Assembly (NCBI GenBank): GCA_030765525.1
Contig: JAVCCK010000040.1
Coordinates: forward strand, 1-11,310
Length of the DNA: 11,310 nucleotides
Source: Candidatus Lernaella stagnicola
GTDB lineage: Bacteria; Lernaellota; Lernaellaia; Lernaellales; Lernaellaceae
Direction of reading: 5' to 3'
Shown here: in pieces, positions 1 through 5,385 of the stretch
How the letters are laid out: every line of letters begins with the position of its first letter
Position numbering within the stretch: the first letter of the stretch is position 1
Program-made: the position numbers and the translations under genes
Notes under the pieces: model-generated
Told to the model about the DNA's origin: nothing
The model's input: only the letters and a program-made list of their open reading frames with translations
Databases searched by the model: none

Positions 1-391
1 GGGCGTTTTAAGCGGTTTTGACGCGACCCCCTGGCTAGGAAGTTATTTTGAGAGTGGGCTGGGGCGTTTTTTGGGGTGCAAATTCCGGAAACACGATCTA
101 ACATTCGAATTTCACAGAGCTTTTCAGACTTGACGCGACTCAGGCTGAAGGGTTCTCGTAGATGTTGCCGCTAATTGCTTGATAGATAGACGTTTTTATC
201 ACTTTCGTTGCCTTCCCGCAAGAAAAATCGCCTTTTCGCGTCAAAAACCTCGTGATTATCCCAAAAGCCACGTGATTTCAGGAGGGTGCACGAAAACATC
301 AAAAAATCGAGGTTTAAAAGGCCCTTTTTTGCGCCCCCCTGACGCGGGCAAGCCGTTGAAAAAACCGGGGATGGCATTTTTCGACACCGGG
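1..391. other. Gene-free stretch at window edge
   Basis: I see no supportable gene, RNA or terminator here. The short open frames have no convincing start signal or recognisable product. The stretch contains small repeats: GGGCGTTTT at 1-9 and 62-70, and TTGACGCGAC at 18-27 and 130-139. It may belong to the same decayed or integrated segment as the region up to about 1147, but the window edge hides its origin. Confidence 0.4.
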
Positions 392-519
392 CTAGATGAT
401 GATCGCAGCGGGCCGGTCGCCCAACTCGCCTTCACCGAAAATCAAGGTTTTCGCGCGGCAATCGGCGCAAACGCGGTAGACCCGCAAACGGTCATCCGGG
501 TCCAAATGCACCGAGATAT

Positions 520-720
520 CCTGTGGCTCGCCAAAATTAGATCGCGCGTGATTTCGCCCGCGGATTGATGTCCTCGCTCCTTGATTTTGTTCTTTGCCGC
601 TTGGTTTTGATCGGCGGCCAGCGGTCGCTTTTTTTTGGCGGGAGCATCGGTGCGGGCGCGAATACAAGTGGAAATTCCGCCGGCGGGACACAGCCTGTGG
701 CTCGCCAAAACGAGATCGTG
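520..720. repeat. Direct repeat pair, 24/27 identical, 174 bp apart
   Basis: The sequence cctgtggctcgccaaaa followed by gatcg occurs at 520-546 and again at 694-720, with 24 of 27 positions identical. The 174-bp offset is a multiple of three, so both copies encode FGEPQ in the same minus-strand frame. It could be the trace of an internal duplication within the decayed gene. Confidence 0.5.
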
Positions 721-943
721 GGTGGTTTCAACCTCGCATCGCTCATCCGCAGCAGCGGGTCGCCATAGGCGGAAGCCTCAGCCCGGGCTGTGGTTCAAGT
801 AAAATTCCGTCAACTGGACAAACCACGACCACGACCGCGATGTCCCGCCCTGGAAGCACGGGTCGGCCGTGGCCCCCGCGTGCACTCGCGAACCGCGACA
901 CGGGTCGATGTGGGCCGCACGTCGCCCGGGATTTCCAGGGGGA

Positions 944-978
944 CCCCCGGTGTGGCCGGATCGTTTAGGCAAAAAAGG
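944..978. repeat. Dispersed repeat copy A
   Basis: This is the first of three copies of a repeat of about 35 bp. On the plus strand it reads C-rich, then GTGTGGCCGGATCGT, then a GC-rich spacer and an A run. This copy matches copy C at 14 of 15 core positions and lacks two bases of the spacer. On the minus strand it encodes NDPAT, like the other copies. Its A run also forms the tail of a terminator-like hairpin. Confidence 0.6.
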
Positions 979-993
979 GGCCCCCTGCCCCTT
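971..993 (-). terminator. Possible minus-strand terminator
   Basis: Read on the minus strand, AAGGGGC, a 5-nt loop and GCCCCTT form a 7-bp stem that runs directly into a T run. No intact gene lies just upstream on this strand, and the hairpin overlaps the start of the putative gene relic. It may be fortuitous. Confidence 0.3.
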
Positions 994-1054
994 CCATCCA
1001 GGTCGTTTTTGGGGGCTGGGGAGATTTCGGCGCGTCCCCAAAACAGCATCACCA

Positions 1055-1073
1055 CTGGATATCGCTGGATATC
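1055..1073 (+). repeat. Tandem 9-mer ctggatatc with 10-bp period
   Basis: CTGGATATC occurs at 1055-1063 and 1065-1073, exactly one helical turn apart. It lies about 75 bp from the tRNA half-gene. Paired short direct repeats at such a distance resemble integrase arm sites or a regulator operator, but nothing proves binding. Confidence 0.35.
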
Positions 1074-1147
1074 AGAGGACACTTGGCAGCACCCAGGCAG
1101 TTCGTATCTAGCTGTAATATAAGGGGAAAACGGCAGAGCGCAAACGA

Positions 1148-1192
1148 CTCATAACCCGAAGGTCATAGGTTCAAATCCTATCCCCGCTATCA
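1148..1192 (+). pseudogene. 3' half of initiator tRNA-Met (tRNA remnant / possible att site)
   Basis: The segment starts with the anticodon loop CTCATAA (anticodon CAU, 1150-1152). It continues with CCCGA and AGGTC, as in bacterial initiator tRNA (anticodon-stem CCC, variable loop). The T arm follows as ATAGG, TTCAAAT, CCTAT with a perfect 5-bp stem, then the acceptor strand CCCCGCT and discriminator A, then TCA. The 5' half does not fit: the bases before the loop (AACGA) cannot pair with CCCGA, and the D stem and most of the 5' acceptor strand are missing. A GGGG at 1123-1126 and a D-arm-like GGCAGAGCG at 1132-1140 lie nearby but at wrong spacing. It is therefore not a functional tRNA. Recombination in the anticodon loop by a tRNA-targeting integrase is the most economical cause; simple decay is the alternative. 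Confidence 0.7.
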
Positions 1193-1199
1193 AATCTAA

Positions 1200-1239
1200 A
1201 AGCTCGAAATCTTTCACGATTTCGGGCTTTCTTTTTTTT
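1200..1239 (+). terminator. Rho-independent terminator behind the tRNA remnant
   Basis: A 12-bp stem (AAGCTCGAAATC / GATTTCGGGCTT, one G-U pair) encloses the loop TTTCAC. It is followed by TC and eight T residues. It starts 8 bases after the tRNA 3' end and is probably the original terminator of the tRNA gene. Confidence 0.85.
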
Positions 1240-1348
1240 CGAGTGTTACGCGCCGCAGATTCCGCAGCAGACGCCTCAGTAGGCTACCTATTCGTTGTCG
1301 GCCGGGATATCCTTCATCGTCGTTTCCCCTTTCGCGCGCGTTGCAGAC

Positions 1349-2866
1349 TTATGGCCTGCGCGCCGCGGCCGGCACAAACTCGTCCGGGCCGATGTCCCAC
1401 GCGTCGCCTTGCGGACGCGGATCGAAATCAAAGTCCCAAGCGTTCCAGGGGTTGTCGTGCCAGGTCGACGGGTCGGCGCCGGCGTCGACACAGGGGCTGA
1501 CTTGCGTGAGATGGACGTCACCCAGCCCGGCGAAGAAGGGGTCACCCAACAAATTGTCGGCCGCGCCCTCGCAGCCCTGCCAGGCGCACAGGTTGATCGC
1601 GTTTGCCGTGAGGATCGGGTGACCGCCGGCGAACATCAAATAGCCGGACAGCGGGTTCCAAAAATCGTTGTTGAAAACCCAGACCGACGGCATCGCACCC
1701 GAGTCGCCAAGGTAAATGCCGGCCGCGTTCGAACCAGCAACCGAGGGCATGACGCGGATGATGTTGTTGACAATCACGGCCCTGGGCGGAAACACGCCGT
1801 AGATCGTGTCGACCACCACCGGCACCGGCCAACTCGAATATGGCGAGACGGCAATGTAATTGTTGATCAACACGCCCTCGCCTTCCAGTTCCACACCATA
1901 AGAACCCTGGCCGGCGCGGGCGCTCAGGCGGTTTCCCACGAGCACAGCCCGGCCGCGGTTGGCAATGTGTACCGCGATGGAGAAGGCCTGGTCCCAGGTC
2001 GATTGCGACGCACCGCCGGAAATCTCGTTGTGGGCCAAAAACGCAACGGCGCCGCCTTCGATCCAGACACCGACGCAATCGACGCTCCAGCCGAATCCGG
2101 AGCCACCGTCGATTTCATTTTCGTGGATCAAGATGTCGTTCCCGCCCCCGATCCGCAGTCCGATGGTCGTACCGTAGTTGGGCATGTAAAAACCGCCGTC
2201 GATGCGGTTGCGGTGTATGACAATGTGGTCGCCGTGGGTGACCAGGCCGTCACCGCCGTCGCCGTTCCCATCATCGAAGCTGCCGACCAGATCAAAGCCC
2301 TCGATGACGATTTCAGCCGCGCGTTCGTTAACGGGCACCTTGGTCGCCGTGCCGGCCGGCGGCGCGATCTTCGTGGGGTGCGCGTCGATGTCGCGGTCCC
2401 ACGAACCGGCGCTGTAACCCCCGAACATCGGCACTCGGATCTTCACGGTTTCGCGGTACACACCCTCGGCTACGAACAGGACTTTGCCCGCGGGATACGC
2501 AGCCAACATGCCTTGGGAAACGGTGGCGAACGGCTCGGCCATCGTGCCGGGATTCGCATCGTCACCGCCGGGCGTTACGAAGTAGCCGACTTCATCGGTG
2601 GGTGCCGGCGCGTAGTTTTCGCCCGGCGCGATGTCATTGTCGTCATCATCATCGTCGTCGTTATCGTTATCGTCATCGTCGTCGTCATCAGTAGCATCAT
2701 CATCAGTAGCATCGTCGTCAGCGGCATCGTCGTCCGTGACAGCTTCGTCATCGTCGACGTCATCATCTGAACCGCCGTCATTGTCGTCGCTACCGCCGTC
2801 GTCAGACGAACAACCAGCGACCAAGGCAAGCGCCAGAAAAACCAGCAACAACGTCTTGAGCTTCAT
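1349..2866 (-). CDS. Lipid-anchored right-handed beta-helix protein with Asp-rich spacer
   Basis: This 505-aa protein starts with a lipoprotein signal peptide (MKLKTLLLVFLALALVAGC, lipobox VAGC, Cys19). Residues 22-78 are almost pure Asp/Asn with Gly, Ser, Ala and Thr, which should hold the folded domain off the membrane. A DUF1565-like start (YFVTPGGDDANPGT, about 95-108) leads into repeated beta-helix rungs of the type IxIHxNxIDGG near residues 187, 215, 245, 275, 306, 332, 363 and 395. The end (DVHLTQVSPCVDAG at 450-463 and DIGPDE at 491-496) matches the usual close of such extracellular beta-helix proteins. The ATG at 2866 was chosen for its signal peptide and the AAAAGGA site 8 nt upstream; the frame stays open 57 codons further but reads through a dispersed repeat. 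A carbohydrate-binding or adhesive role is possible, but no catalytic residues can be assigned. Confidence 0.88.
   Translation of the reverse strand: MKLKTLLLVFLALALVAGCSSDDGGSDDNDGGSDDDVDDDEAVTDDDAADDDATDDDATDDDDDDDNDNDDDDDDDNDIAPGENYAPAPTDEVGYFVTPGGDDANPGTMAEPFATVSQGMLAAYPAGKVLFVAEGVYRETVKIRVPMFGGYSAGSWDRDIDAHPTKIAPPAGTATKVPVNERAAEIVIEGFDLVGSFDDGNGDGGDGLVTHGDHIVIHRNRIDGGFYMPNYGTTIGLRIGGGNDILIHENEIDGGSGFGWSVDCVGVWIEGGAVAFLAHNEISGGASQSTWDQAFSIAVHIANRGRAVLVGNRLSARAGQGSYGVELEGEGVLINNYIAVSPYSSWPVPVVVDTIYGVFPPRAVIVNNIIRVMPSVAGSNAAGIYLGDSGAMPSVWVFNNDFWNPLSGYLMFAGGHPILTANAINLCAWQGCEGAADNLLGDPFFAGLGDVHLTQVSPCVDAGADPSTWHDNPWNAWDFDFDPRPQGDAWDIGPDEFVPAAARRP
2633..2803 (-). repeat. Asp/Asn low-complexity tract in the beta-helix lipoprotein
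   Basis: GAC and GAT codons, interspersed with AAC/AAT and a few Ala/Thr/Gly codons, encode residues 22-78. Codons are mixed rather than a pure trinucleotide repeat, which suggests selection for the peptide rather than recent slippage. The antisense strand reads as a Ser/Val-rich false open frame. Confidence 0.85.
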
Positions 2867-2938
2867 GATTATGGTCCTTTTAAGCCGATACCCGAGCGAA
2901 ACACTTTGCGCTGTCGGATGCAAGTCCCAGCCAGAGCC

Positions 2939-2976
2939 CTCCCCCAGTGTGGCTGGCTCGTTTCCGCGCAAAAAGG
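2939..2976. repeat. Dispersed repeat copy B
   Basis: The second copy reads CTCCCCC, AGTGTGGCTGGCTCGT, TTCCGCGC and an A run. It agrees with copy C at 24 of 29 positions. It sits in the non-coding region upstream of the beta-helix lipoprotein, and on the minus strand it encodes FLRGNEPATL in an open frame. Confidence 0.65.
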
Positions 2977-3088
2977 AATCCCGCTTCTTTCCAGCGACGC
3001 CGCGTTTTCTTTTGCCTGGATTTTTCTGTTGGCTCAAGATTCCGCCGGTTGGTTTCGCTGTTTCTTTTCAAAACATTTGACGAAAGCC

Positions 3089-3096
3089 ATAAAAAG
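3089..3096 (+). repeat. Left target-site duplication ATAAAAAG
   Basis: These eight bases directly precede the left inverted repeat and are repeated exactly after the right one. Eight base pairs is the duplication length known for IS1595-family transposition. Confidence 0.9.
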
Positions 3097-3118
3097 CGCG
3101 ATTATGCACTTTGCAAAC
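3097..3118 (+). repeat. Left terminal inverted repeat
   Basis: The end reads inward as CGCGATTATGCACTT, then two mismatched bases (TG against GA in the right end), then CAAAC. Twenty of 22 positions agree with the inverted right end. The two differences fall within the bases that form the -35 box in the right repeat. Confidence 0.9.
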
Positions 3119-3158
3119 CAAGAGCTTAGACTGAATTATTTGACCGGTGAGTCTACTT

Positions 3159-3320
3159 TTACCGGCCTGCTTTAGACTTTCTCTTTGCCTGCTTCTTGTC
3201 CGACGATTCAGCCTTTGGCTTCGGGACTTCTCCACCCAAAGCCTGCCGCATGATTTCATCGAACTCGGAAACCGACATCTTGAGATCACCGATCTTCTTT
3301 TTCTTCTTCTCTGTCGTCAT
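3159..3320 (-). CDS. Small Lys-rich passenger protein (53 aa), unknown function
   Basis: The frame reads MTTEKKKKKIGDLKMSVSEF and then DEIMRQAL, followed by a Lys/Pro/Ser-rich tail ending KSKAGR and a TAA. The only predicted folded part is a short helix around residues 15-29 (SVSEFDEIMRQALGG) between two highly basic ends. The ATG at 3320 is preceded by AAAGGA at a 9-nt spacing, and an extended -10 promoter lies upstream. It starts 103 bp after the NYN nuclease gene on the same strand and lies 41 bp inside the left end of the transposon. A partner or antitoxin role for the nuclease is conceivable from gene order and size, but nothing in the sequence proves it. A nucleic-acid-binding role would also fit the charge. 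Confidence 0.65.
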   Translation of the reverse strand: MTTEKKKKKIGDLKMSVSEFDEIMRQALGGEVPKPKAESSDKKQAKRKSKAGR

Positions 3321-3351
3321 CGGTACACATCCTTTCGATGACCGATATCCA

Positions 3352-3360
3352 ATATTATCA
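3352..3360 (-). promoter_or_regulatory. Extended -10 element upstream of the 53-aa gene
   Basis: On the minus strand TGATAATAT gives TG, one base, then TAATAT, an extended -10 motif. The predicted start site near 3345 would leave a short leader with the AAAGGA ribosome site. No good -35 box is visible (TTCGCA at 18 bp), as is usual for extended -10 promoters. Confidence 0.35.
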
Positions 3361-3423
3361 CTTCCTGTGGATTATTGCGAATTACGTACAAAATCGGTAG
3401 TGGGTCAGTTTGAATATCTTGGA

Positions 3424-4014
3424 TTACATTTTTAATTCATCAACAAAGTTTCTCAAATCGATGCGCTTCCAGCAGGTATTCGCTAATTCACGCCCACTAG
3501 CCGGATCAAAACCGGCATGGACAATTTTTTTACCCTGCCGTTGAATAAATTCTACAGCCGGAATAAAGTCCCTGTCTGAACTCAAAAGAACCCCATAGTC
3601 ATAGTTGTCATCAACAGCGTGTTGAAGCATGTCGGTTACAATCGCGGTATCCACGCCTTTTTCTACCGTGCGCCTGAGTTTTGTGTTGCAGTTTGGACAA
3701 TCAAGGATATCCTTATCGCAGTTTGGACAATGTGGAAAACTTGCGGGTCTTCTTTCGAAAATCTTGATTATAAAGCCATCGAAGCTTCCAACTGTATTTG
3801 TCAACCAAGCTTTCATGCTCATGTCATTTGGTTTTAATGAATCATAGGAGGAATAAACGGTGCATCCTTCGTATTTTCCTACCTCGTCTTTCTGGGATGC
3901 CTCTCTCACTAAAACTACTGGAATTTTCATGTAATCCATACTTACGCGAGAGTCATATCTTTTAAGGGATAATTGGAAATTCCAGAAATCGCAAAATATT
4001 TGGACCCTAGCCAT
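3424..4014 (-). CDS. NYN/LabA-type (PIN-like) ribonuclease with zinc-ribbon insertion
   Basis: This 196-aa protein has the NYN (DUF88, LabA-like) layout. A first strand carries an acidic residue (VQIFCDFWNF, Asp9). A central GVDTAIVTDM follows (Asp122 and Asp128), then YGVLLSSDRDFIPAVEF with Asp147 and Asp149, then GKKIVHAGF. These acidic residues normally bind the metal ions for RNA cleavage. Between the first and second parts sits CPNC...CPNC (Cys96, 99, 106, 109), a likely zinc ribbon often found in this subgroup. No signal peptide or membrane segment is present, so it should be cytoplasmic. The start ATG at 4014 immediately precedes the conserved first strand; the upstream GGGGGC is a modest ribosome site. 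The gene is transposon cargo. A toxin, defence or RNA-processing role is inference, and the target RNA is unknown. Confidence 0.85.
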   Translation of the reverse strand: MARVQIFCDFWNFQLSLKRYDSRVSMDYMKIPVVLVREASQKDEVGKYEGCTVYSSYDSLKPNDMSMKAWLTNTVGSFDGFIIKIFERRPASFPHCPNCDKDILDCPNCNTKLRRTVEKGVDTAIVTDMLQHAVDDNYDYGVLLSSDRDFIPAVEFIQRQGKKIVHAGFDPASGRELANTCWKRIDLRNFVDELKM

Positions 4015-4040
4015 TTTATAGCCCCCGAGTTATTATTAAT

Positions 4041-4067
4041 AAAAACGGGAGTCCAAAAGGACTCCCG
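4041..4067 (-). terminator. Rho-independent terminator between transposase unit and NYN gene
   Basis: A perfect 9-bp stem (CGGGAGTCC / GGACTCCCG) encloses a 4-nt loop. On the minus strand it is followed by TTTTTATT. It would stop transcripts coming from the transposase and end 27 bp before the nuclease start, so the cargo probably has its own promoter or depends on read-through. Confidence 0.75.
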
Positions 4068-4171
4068 GAGTTGTCTTACGCTTTCCCTGATGAGAGAGCG
4101 GGATTATGTTGCTGTTGGCAACTTGGAGCCAACGCGGATCGTGTTGAACGAAGGATGGGCATGTTGAGAAG

Positions 4172-4190
4172 GTTTGTCAAGCATTTTTTC
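4172..4190 (-). repeat. Internal partial copy of the right transposon end
   Basis: On the minus strand ATGC-TTGACAAAC repeats the right-end motif ATGCAC-TTGACAAAC with two bases missing. It has the same orientation as the right end, 1158 bp away. It lies at the junction between the transposase unit and the cargo, and its TTGACA has no matching -10 box downstream. It may mark how the cargo was captured, or be chance. Confidence 0.4.
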
Positions 4191-4323
4191 CTCTTTTGTG
4201 TAACAAAGTGATTTTACTTCTCTTTTGATTCGAGTAACCCGACCACGTCCTCAATACTCCAGCCTCCATCAAAATATGTTCGGCCCGTCGCTCGGAAGCC
4301 TTAACTGCGGCAGAACCAACCAT
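4177..4323 (-). CDS. Small ORF behind the transposase (48 aa), possibly frameshifted
   Basis: An ATG at 4323 lies 18 nt after the transposase stop and is preceded by GGAGGA at an ideal distance, so translational coupling is likely. The frame reads MVGSAAVKASERRAEHILME and ends KRGKNA. In an alternative frame the middle of the same stretch reads GRTYFDGGWSIEDVVGLLE followed by SKEK and a stop at 4214, which looks more like a real protein sequence. Either the gene starts in the first frame and has suffered a one-base change near the Glu15 codon, or one of the two readings is spurious. I recognise no family. It could be a regulator or accessory protein of transposition. Confidence 0.4.
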   Translation of the reverse strand: MVGSAAVKASERRAEHILMEAGVLRTWSGYSNQKRSKITLLHKRGKNA

Positions 4324-4341
4324 GATTCCTCCAATAACTGA

Positions 4342-5304
4342 CTATCCGCGACCGTCTGCGGTTTTTGGATGCCGTAACATCAAACGCTTTCCCTCTATCT
4401 TCCGTATTCCAGCAATCGTTCTATCGCCGTCACTTATCTTACGAGTATTGTACTTGTGATCGAGTTCTGCAAGATATAGGGGCAAATGCTTTTTTGAAAC
4501 ATGATGGTGCGTCCCATCGAGGCTACGCTTGCTATTTCCAAAGTAGCCCTCAACCGTGTTGGTAGTTGCCAGCCGTCCAGTTTTCTTGTCGTGCCGAGAA
4601 TACTCTTCGGCAGAGTGGTTCACCGTGTCGTGAGAAGCAAACTCCGTCCCAACCGCTCTATATATCGGCGACTCGTCGGTATTGAGATGAGCATCCGGCA
4701 TTACGTGTTCCCTCAGCAATCGGCCCAGCGTTCGTCCAGAAACATCCTCGACAACTTGAGATCGAACACGTCCATTACGTTCTACGAGCGAAACAACAGG
4801 CGTCTTGTTCCCGACATAACGACGCCCTTTTCCCTTTACTTTGCCGCCGATATAGGTTTCGTCCGCTTCCACGGTTCCAGAGAGCTTATCATTCGGCTCT
4901 ACGTCCTTCAAGGCATACCTGATTCGGTGACACATAAACCAGGCCGTTCGATAAGAACCAAGTTCAAGCTGTCGCTGTATCTGTAGGGCGGAAACCTGTG
5001 TTTTGCTGGCACACATGATGTAAAAACCAATGAGCCATTTATGCAGTGGAATATGCGAGGACTCCATGACCGTTCCGACTGTGACCGTAAATTGCCCGTC
5101 GCATTCCATGCACCTGTACACGCCTGGACGGACTCTCTTTGCCTTATTCTCTTTCAGCTTGTAGATCGGCGCTTCGCCCGAATTGCCGCAATGCGGACAA
5201 ACCGGGCCGTTCGGCCATCTGATCCGCTCAAAGTAATCCCGTGCGGTTTCCTCTGTTGAAAACCGCTGCATTATCCGTATCAGGGTGAGTTCTTCGTTCA
5301 TCAT
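4342..5304 (-). CDS. IS1595-family transposase (ISXO2-like)
   Basis: This 320-aa protein has the family layout. An N-terminal zinc ribbon (CPHC at 36-39, CMEC at 65-68) leads into QFTVTVGTVMESSHIPLHKW. The catalytic domain has the first Asp in VEADETYIGG (Asp148), the second in NTDESP (Asp210), and the third position in TNTVEGYFGNSKR (Asn249/Glu252). HHHVSKKHLPLYLAE and KYNTR close it. It performs DNA cutting and strand transfer at the element's ends. All motifs are present and the frame is unbroken, so the enzyme is probably active. The ATG at 5304 (a second one follows at 5301) has no Shine-Dalgarno site but lies where transcription should begin, which points to leaderless translation. Confidence 0.95.
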   Translation of the reverse strand: MMNEELTLIRIMQRFSTEETARDYFERIRWPNGPVCPHCGNSGEAPIYKLKENKAKRVRPGVYRCMECDGQFTVTVGTVMESSHIPLHKWLIGFYIMCASKTQVSALQIQRQLELGSYRTAWFMCHRIRYALKDVEPNDKLSGTVEADETYIGGKVKGKGRRYVGNKTPVVSLVERNGRVRSQVVEDVSGRTLGRLLREHVMPDAHLNTDESPIYRAVGTEFASHDTVNHSAEEYSRHDKKTGRLATTNTVEGYFGNSKRSLDGTHHHVSKKHLPLYLAELDHKYNTRKISDGDRTIAGIRKIEGKRLMLRHPKTADGRG

Positions 5305-5310
5305 GCTATT

Positions 5311-5338
5311 AGTATAGCACTTTCACTACGTTTGTCAA
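5311..5338 (-). promoter_or_regulatory. Transposase promoter built into the right inverted repeat
   Basis: On the minus strand TTGACA (5338-5333), a 16-bp spacer and TATACT (5316-5311) form a near-consensus sigma-70 promoter. The -35 hexamer is inside the right terminal repeat, so transposase bound to its own end should block it. Six bases separate the -10 box from the transposase ATG, so the predicted start site coincides with the start codon. Confidence 0.75.
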
Positions 5339-5351
5339 GTGCATAATCGCG
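5330..5351 (-). repeat. Right terminal inverted repeat
   Basis: Read inward on the minus strand the end begins CGCGATTATGCACTT, then GACAAAC. It matches the left end at 20 of 22 positions and is followed outside by the second copy of ATAAAAAG. Confidence 0.9.
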
Positions 5352-5359
5352 ATAAAAAG
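5352..5359 (+). repeat. Right target-site duplication ATAAAAAG
   Basis: This is an exact copy of the eight bases in front of the left end. Collapsing the two copies rebuilds an uninterrupted intergenic sequence between the GH3 gene and the beta-helix lipoprotein gene. Confidence 0.9.
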
Positions 5360-5385
5360 CATCTGTACGCCATACACCACGAAAA

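Larger units (their letters stand above)
392..1082 (-). pseudogene. Probable frameshifted gene relic, function unknown
   Basis: No single frame covers this stretch, but natural-looking peptide segments follow each other on the minus strand in changing frames. From high to low coordinate they include LEIPGDVRPTSTRVAVREC, AVVVVCPVDGILLEPQPG, ASAYGDPLLRMSDAR, DQNQAAKNKIKERGHQSAGE and HLDPDDRLRVYRVCADCRAK, ending at a TAG at 392. The clearest break is near 536: one extra T in the minus-strand TTTT run would join ITRDLI to FGEPQDIS in one frame. The final part holds one CxxC pair (VCADCRA). Intact long genes elsewhere in the window argue against generally poor sequence quality, so decay is more likely than error. 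I recognise no family. The segments were judged by eye in GC-rich DNA, where spurious coding-like stretches are common, so this stays a weak call. Confidence 0.25.
3097..5351 (-). mobile_element. IS1595-family transposon with passenger genes (2255 bp)
   Basis: The boundaries are set by matching 22-bp inverted ends (20/22) and a perfect 8-bp target duplication, ATAAAAAG, on both sides. Inside lie an IS1595-type transposase, a 48-aa ORF behind it, a hairpin terminator, a NYN-domain nuclease gene and a 53-aa gene, all on the minus strand. The interior is visibly richer in A+T than the flanking GH3 and beta-helix genes. A plain IS of this family needs only the transposase, so about 1.1 kb is cargo. 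Passenger-bearing members are an established feature of the IS1595 family. The insertion lies 27 bp past the GH3 stop codon and does not break a visible gene. Intact ends, exact target duplication and an intact transposase frame suggest a fairly recent and possibly still active copy. Confidence 0.9.

Noticed and set aside
1121-1192. Complete functional tRNA-Met or the 3' end of tmRNA
   Set aside because: The D stem and anticodon stem cannot pair and the 5' acceptor strand mostly does not match; the 3' strand CCCCGCT does not fit the tmRNA acceptor.
1288-1314. Nine-codon ORF (MKDIPADNE) with a GGGGA ribosome-like site behind the beta-helix gene
   Set aside because: It is too short and lacks other support; it could be the start of a truncated gene but cannot be shown.
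1295-2770. Long plus-strand open frame (491 codons) opposite the beta-helix lipoprotein
   Set aside because: It is the antisense of a clear lipoprotein gene; its end is a Val/Ile run caused by the Asp codon tract, and it has no domain or ribosome site.
2633-2803. CRISPR-like or satellite repeat suggested by repetitive cgtcatcat text
   Set aside because: It is an in-frame Asp/Asn codon tract without repeat-spacer structure.
4114-4133. Small inverted repeat GTTGGC / GCCAAC
   Set aside because: The 6-bp stem has no T run and no nearby gene end; it is probably chance.
4200-5329. Alternative IS ends (GTAACAAAGTG at 4200 against GTAGTGAAAGTG at 5329)
   Set aside because: The alignment needs gaps and has no target duplication, whereas 3097-5351 has 20/22 ends with an exact 8-bp duplication.
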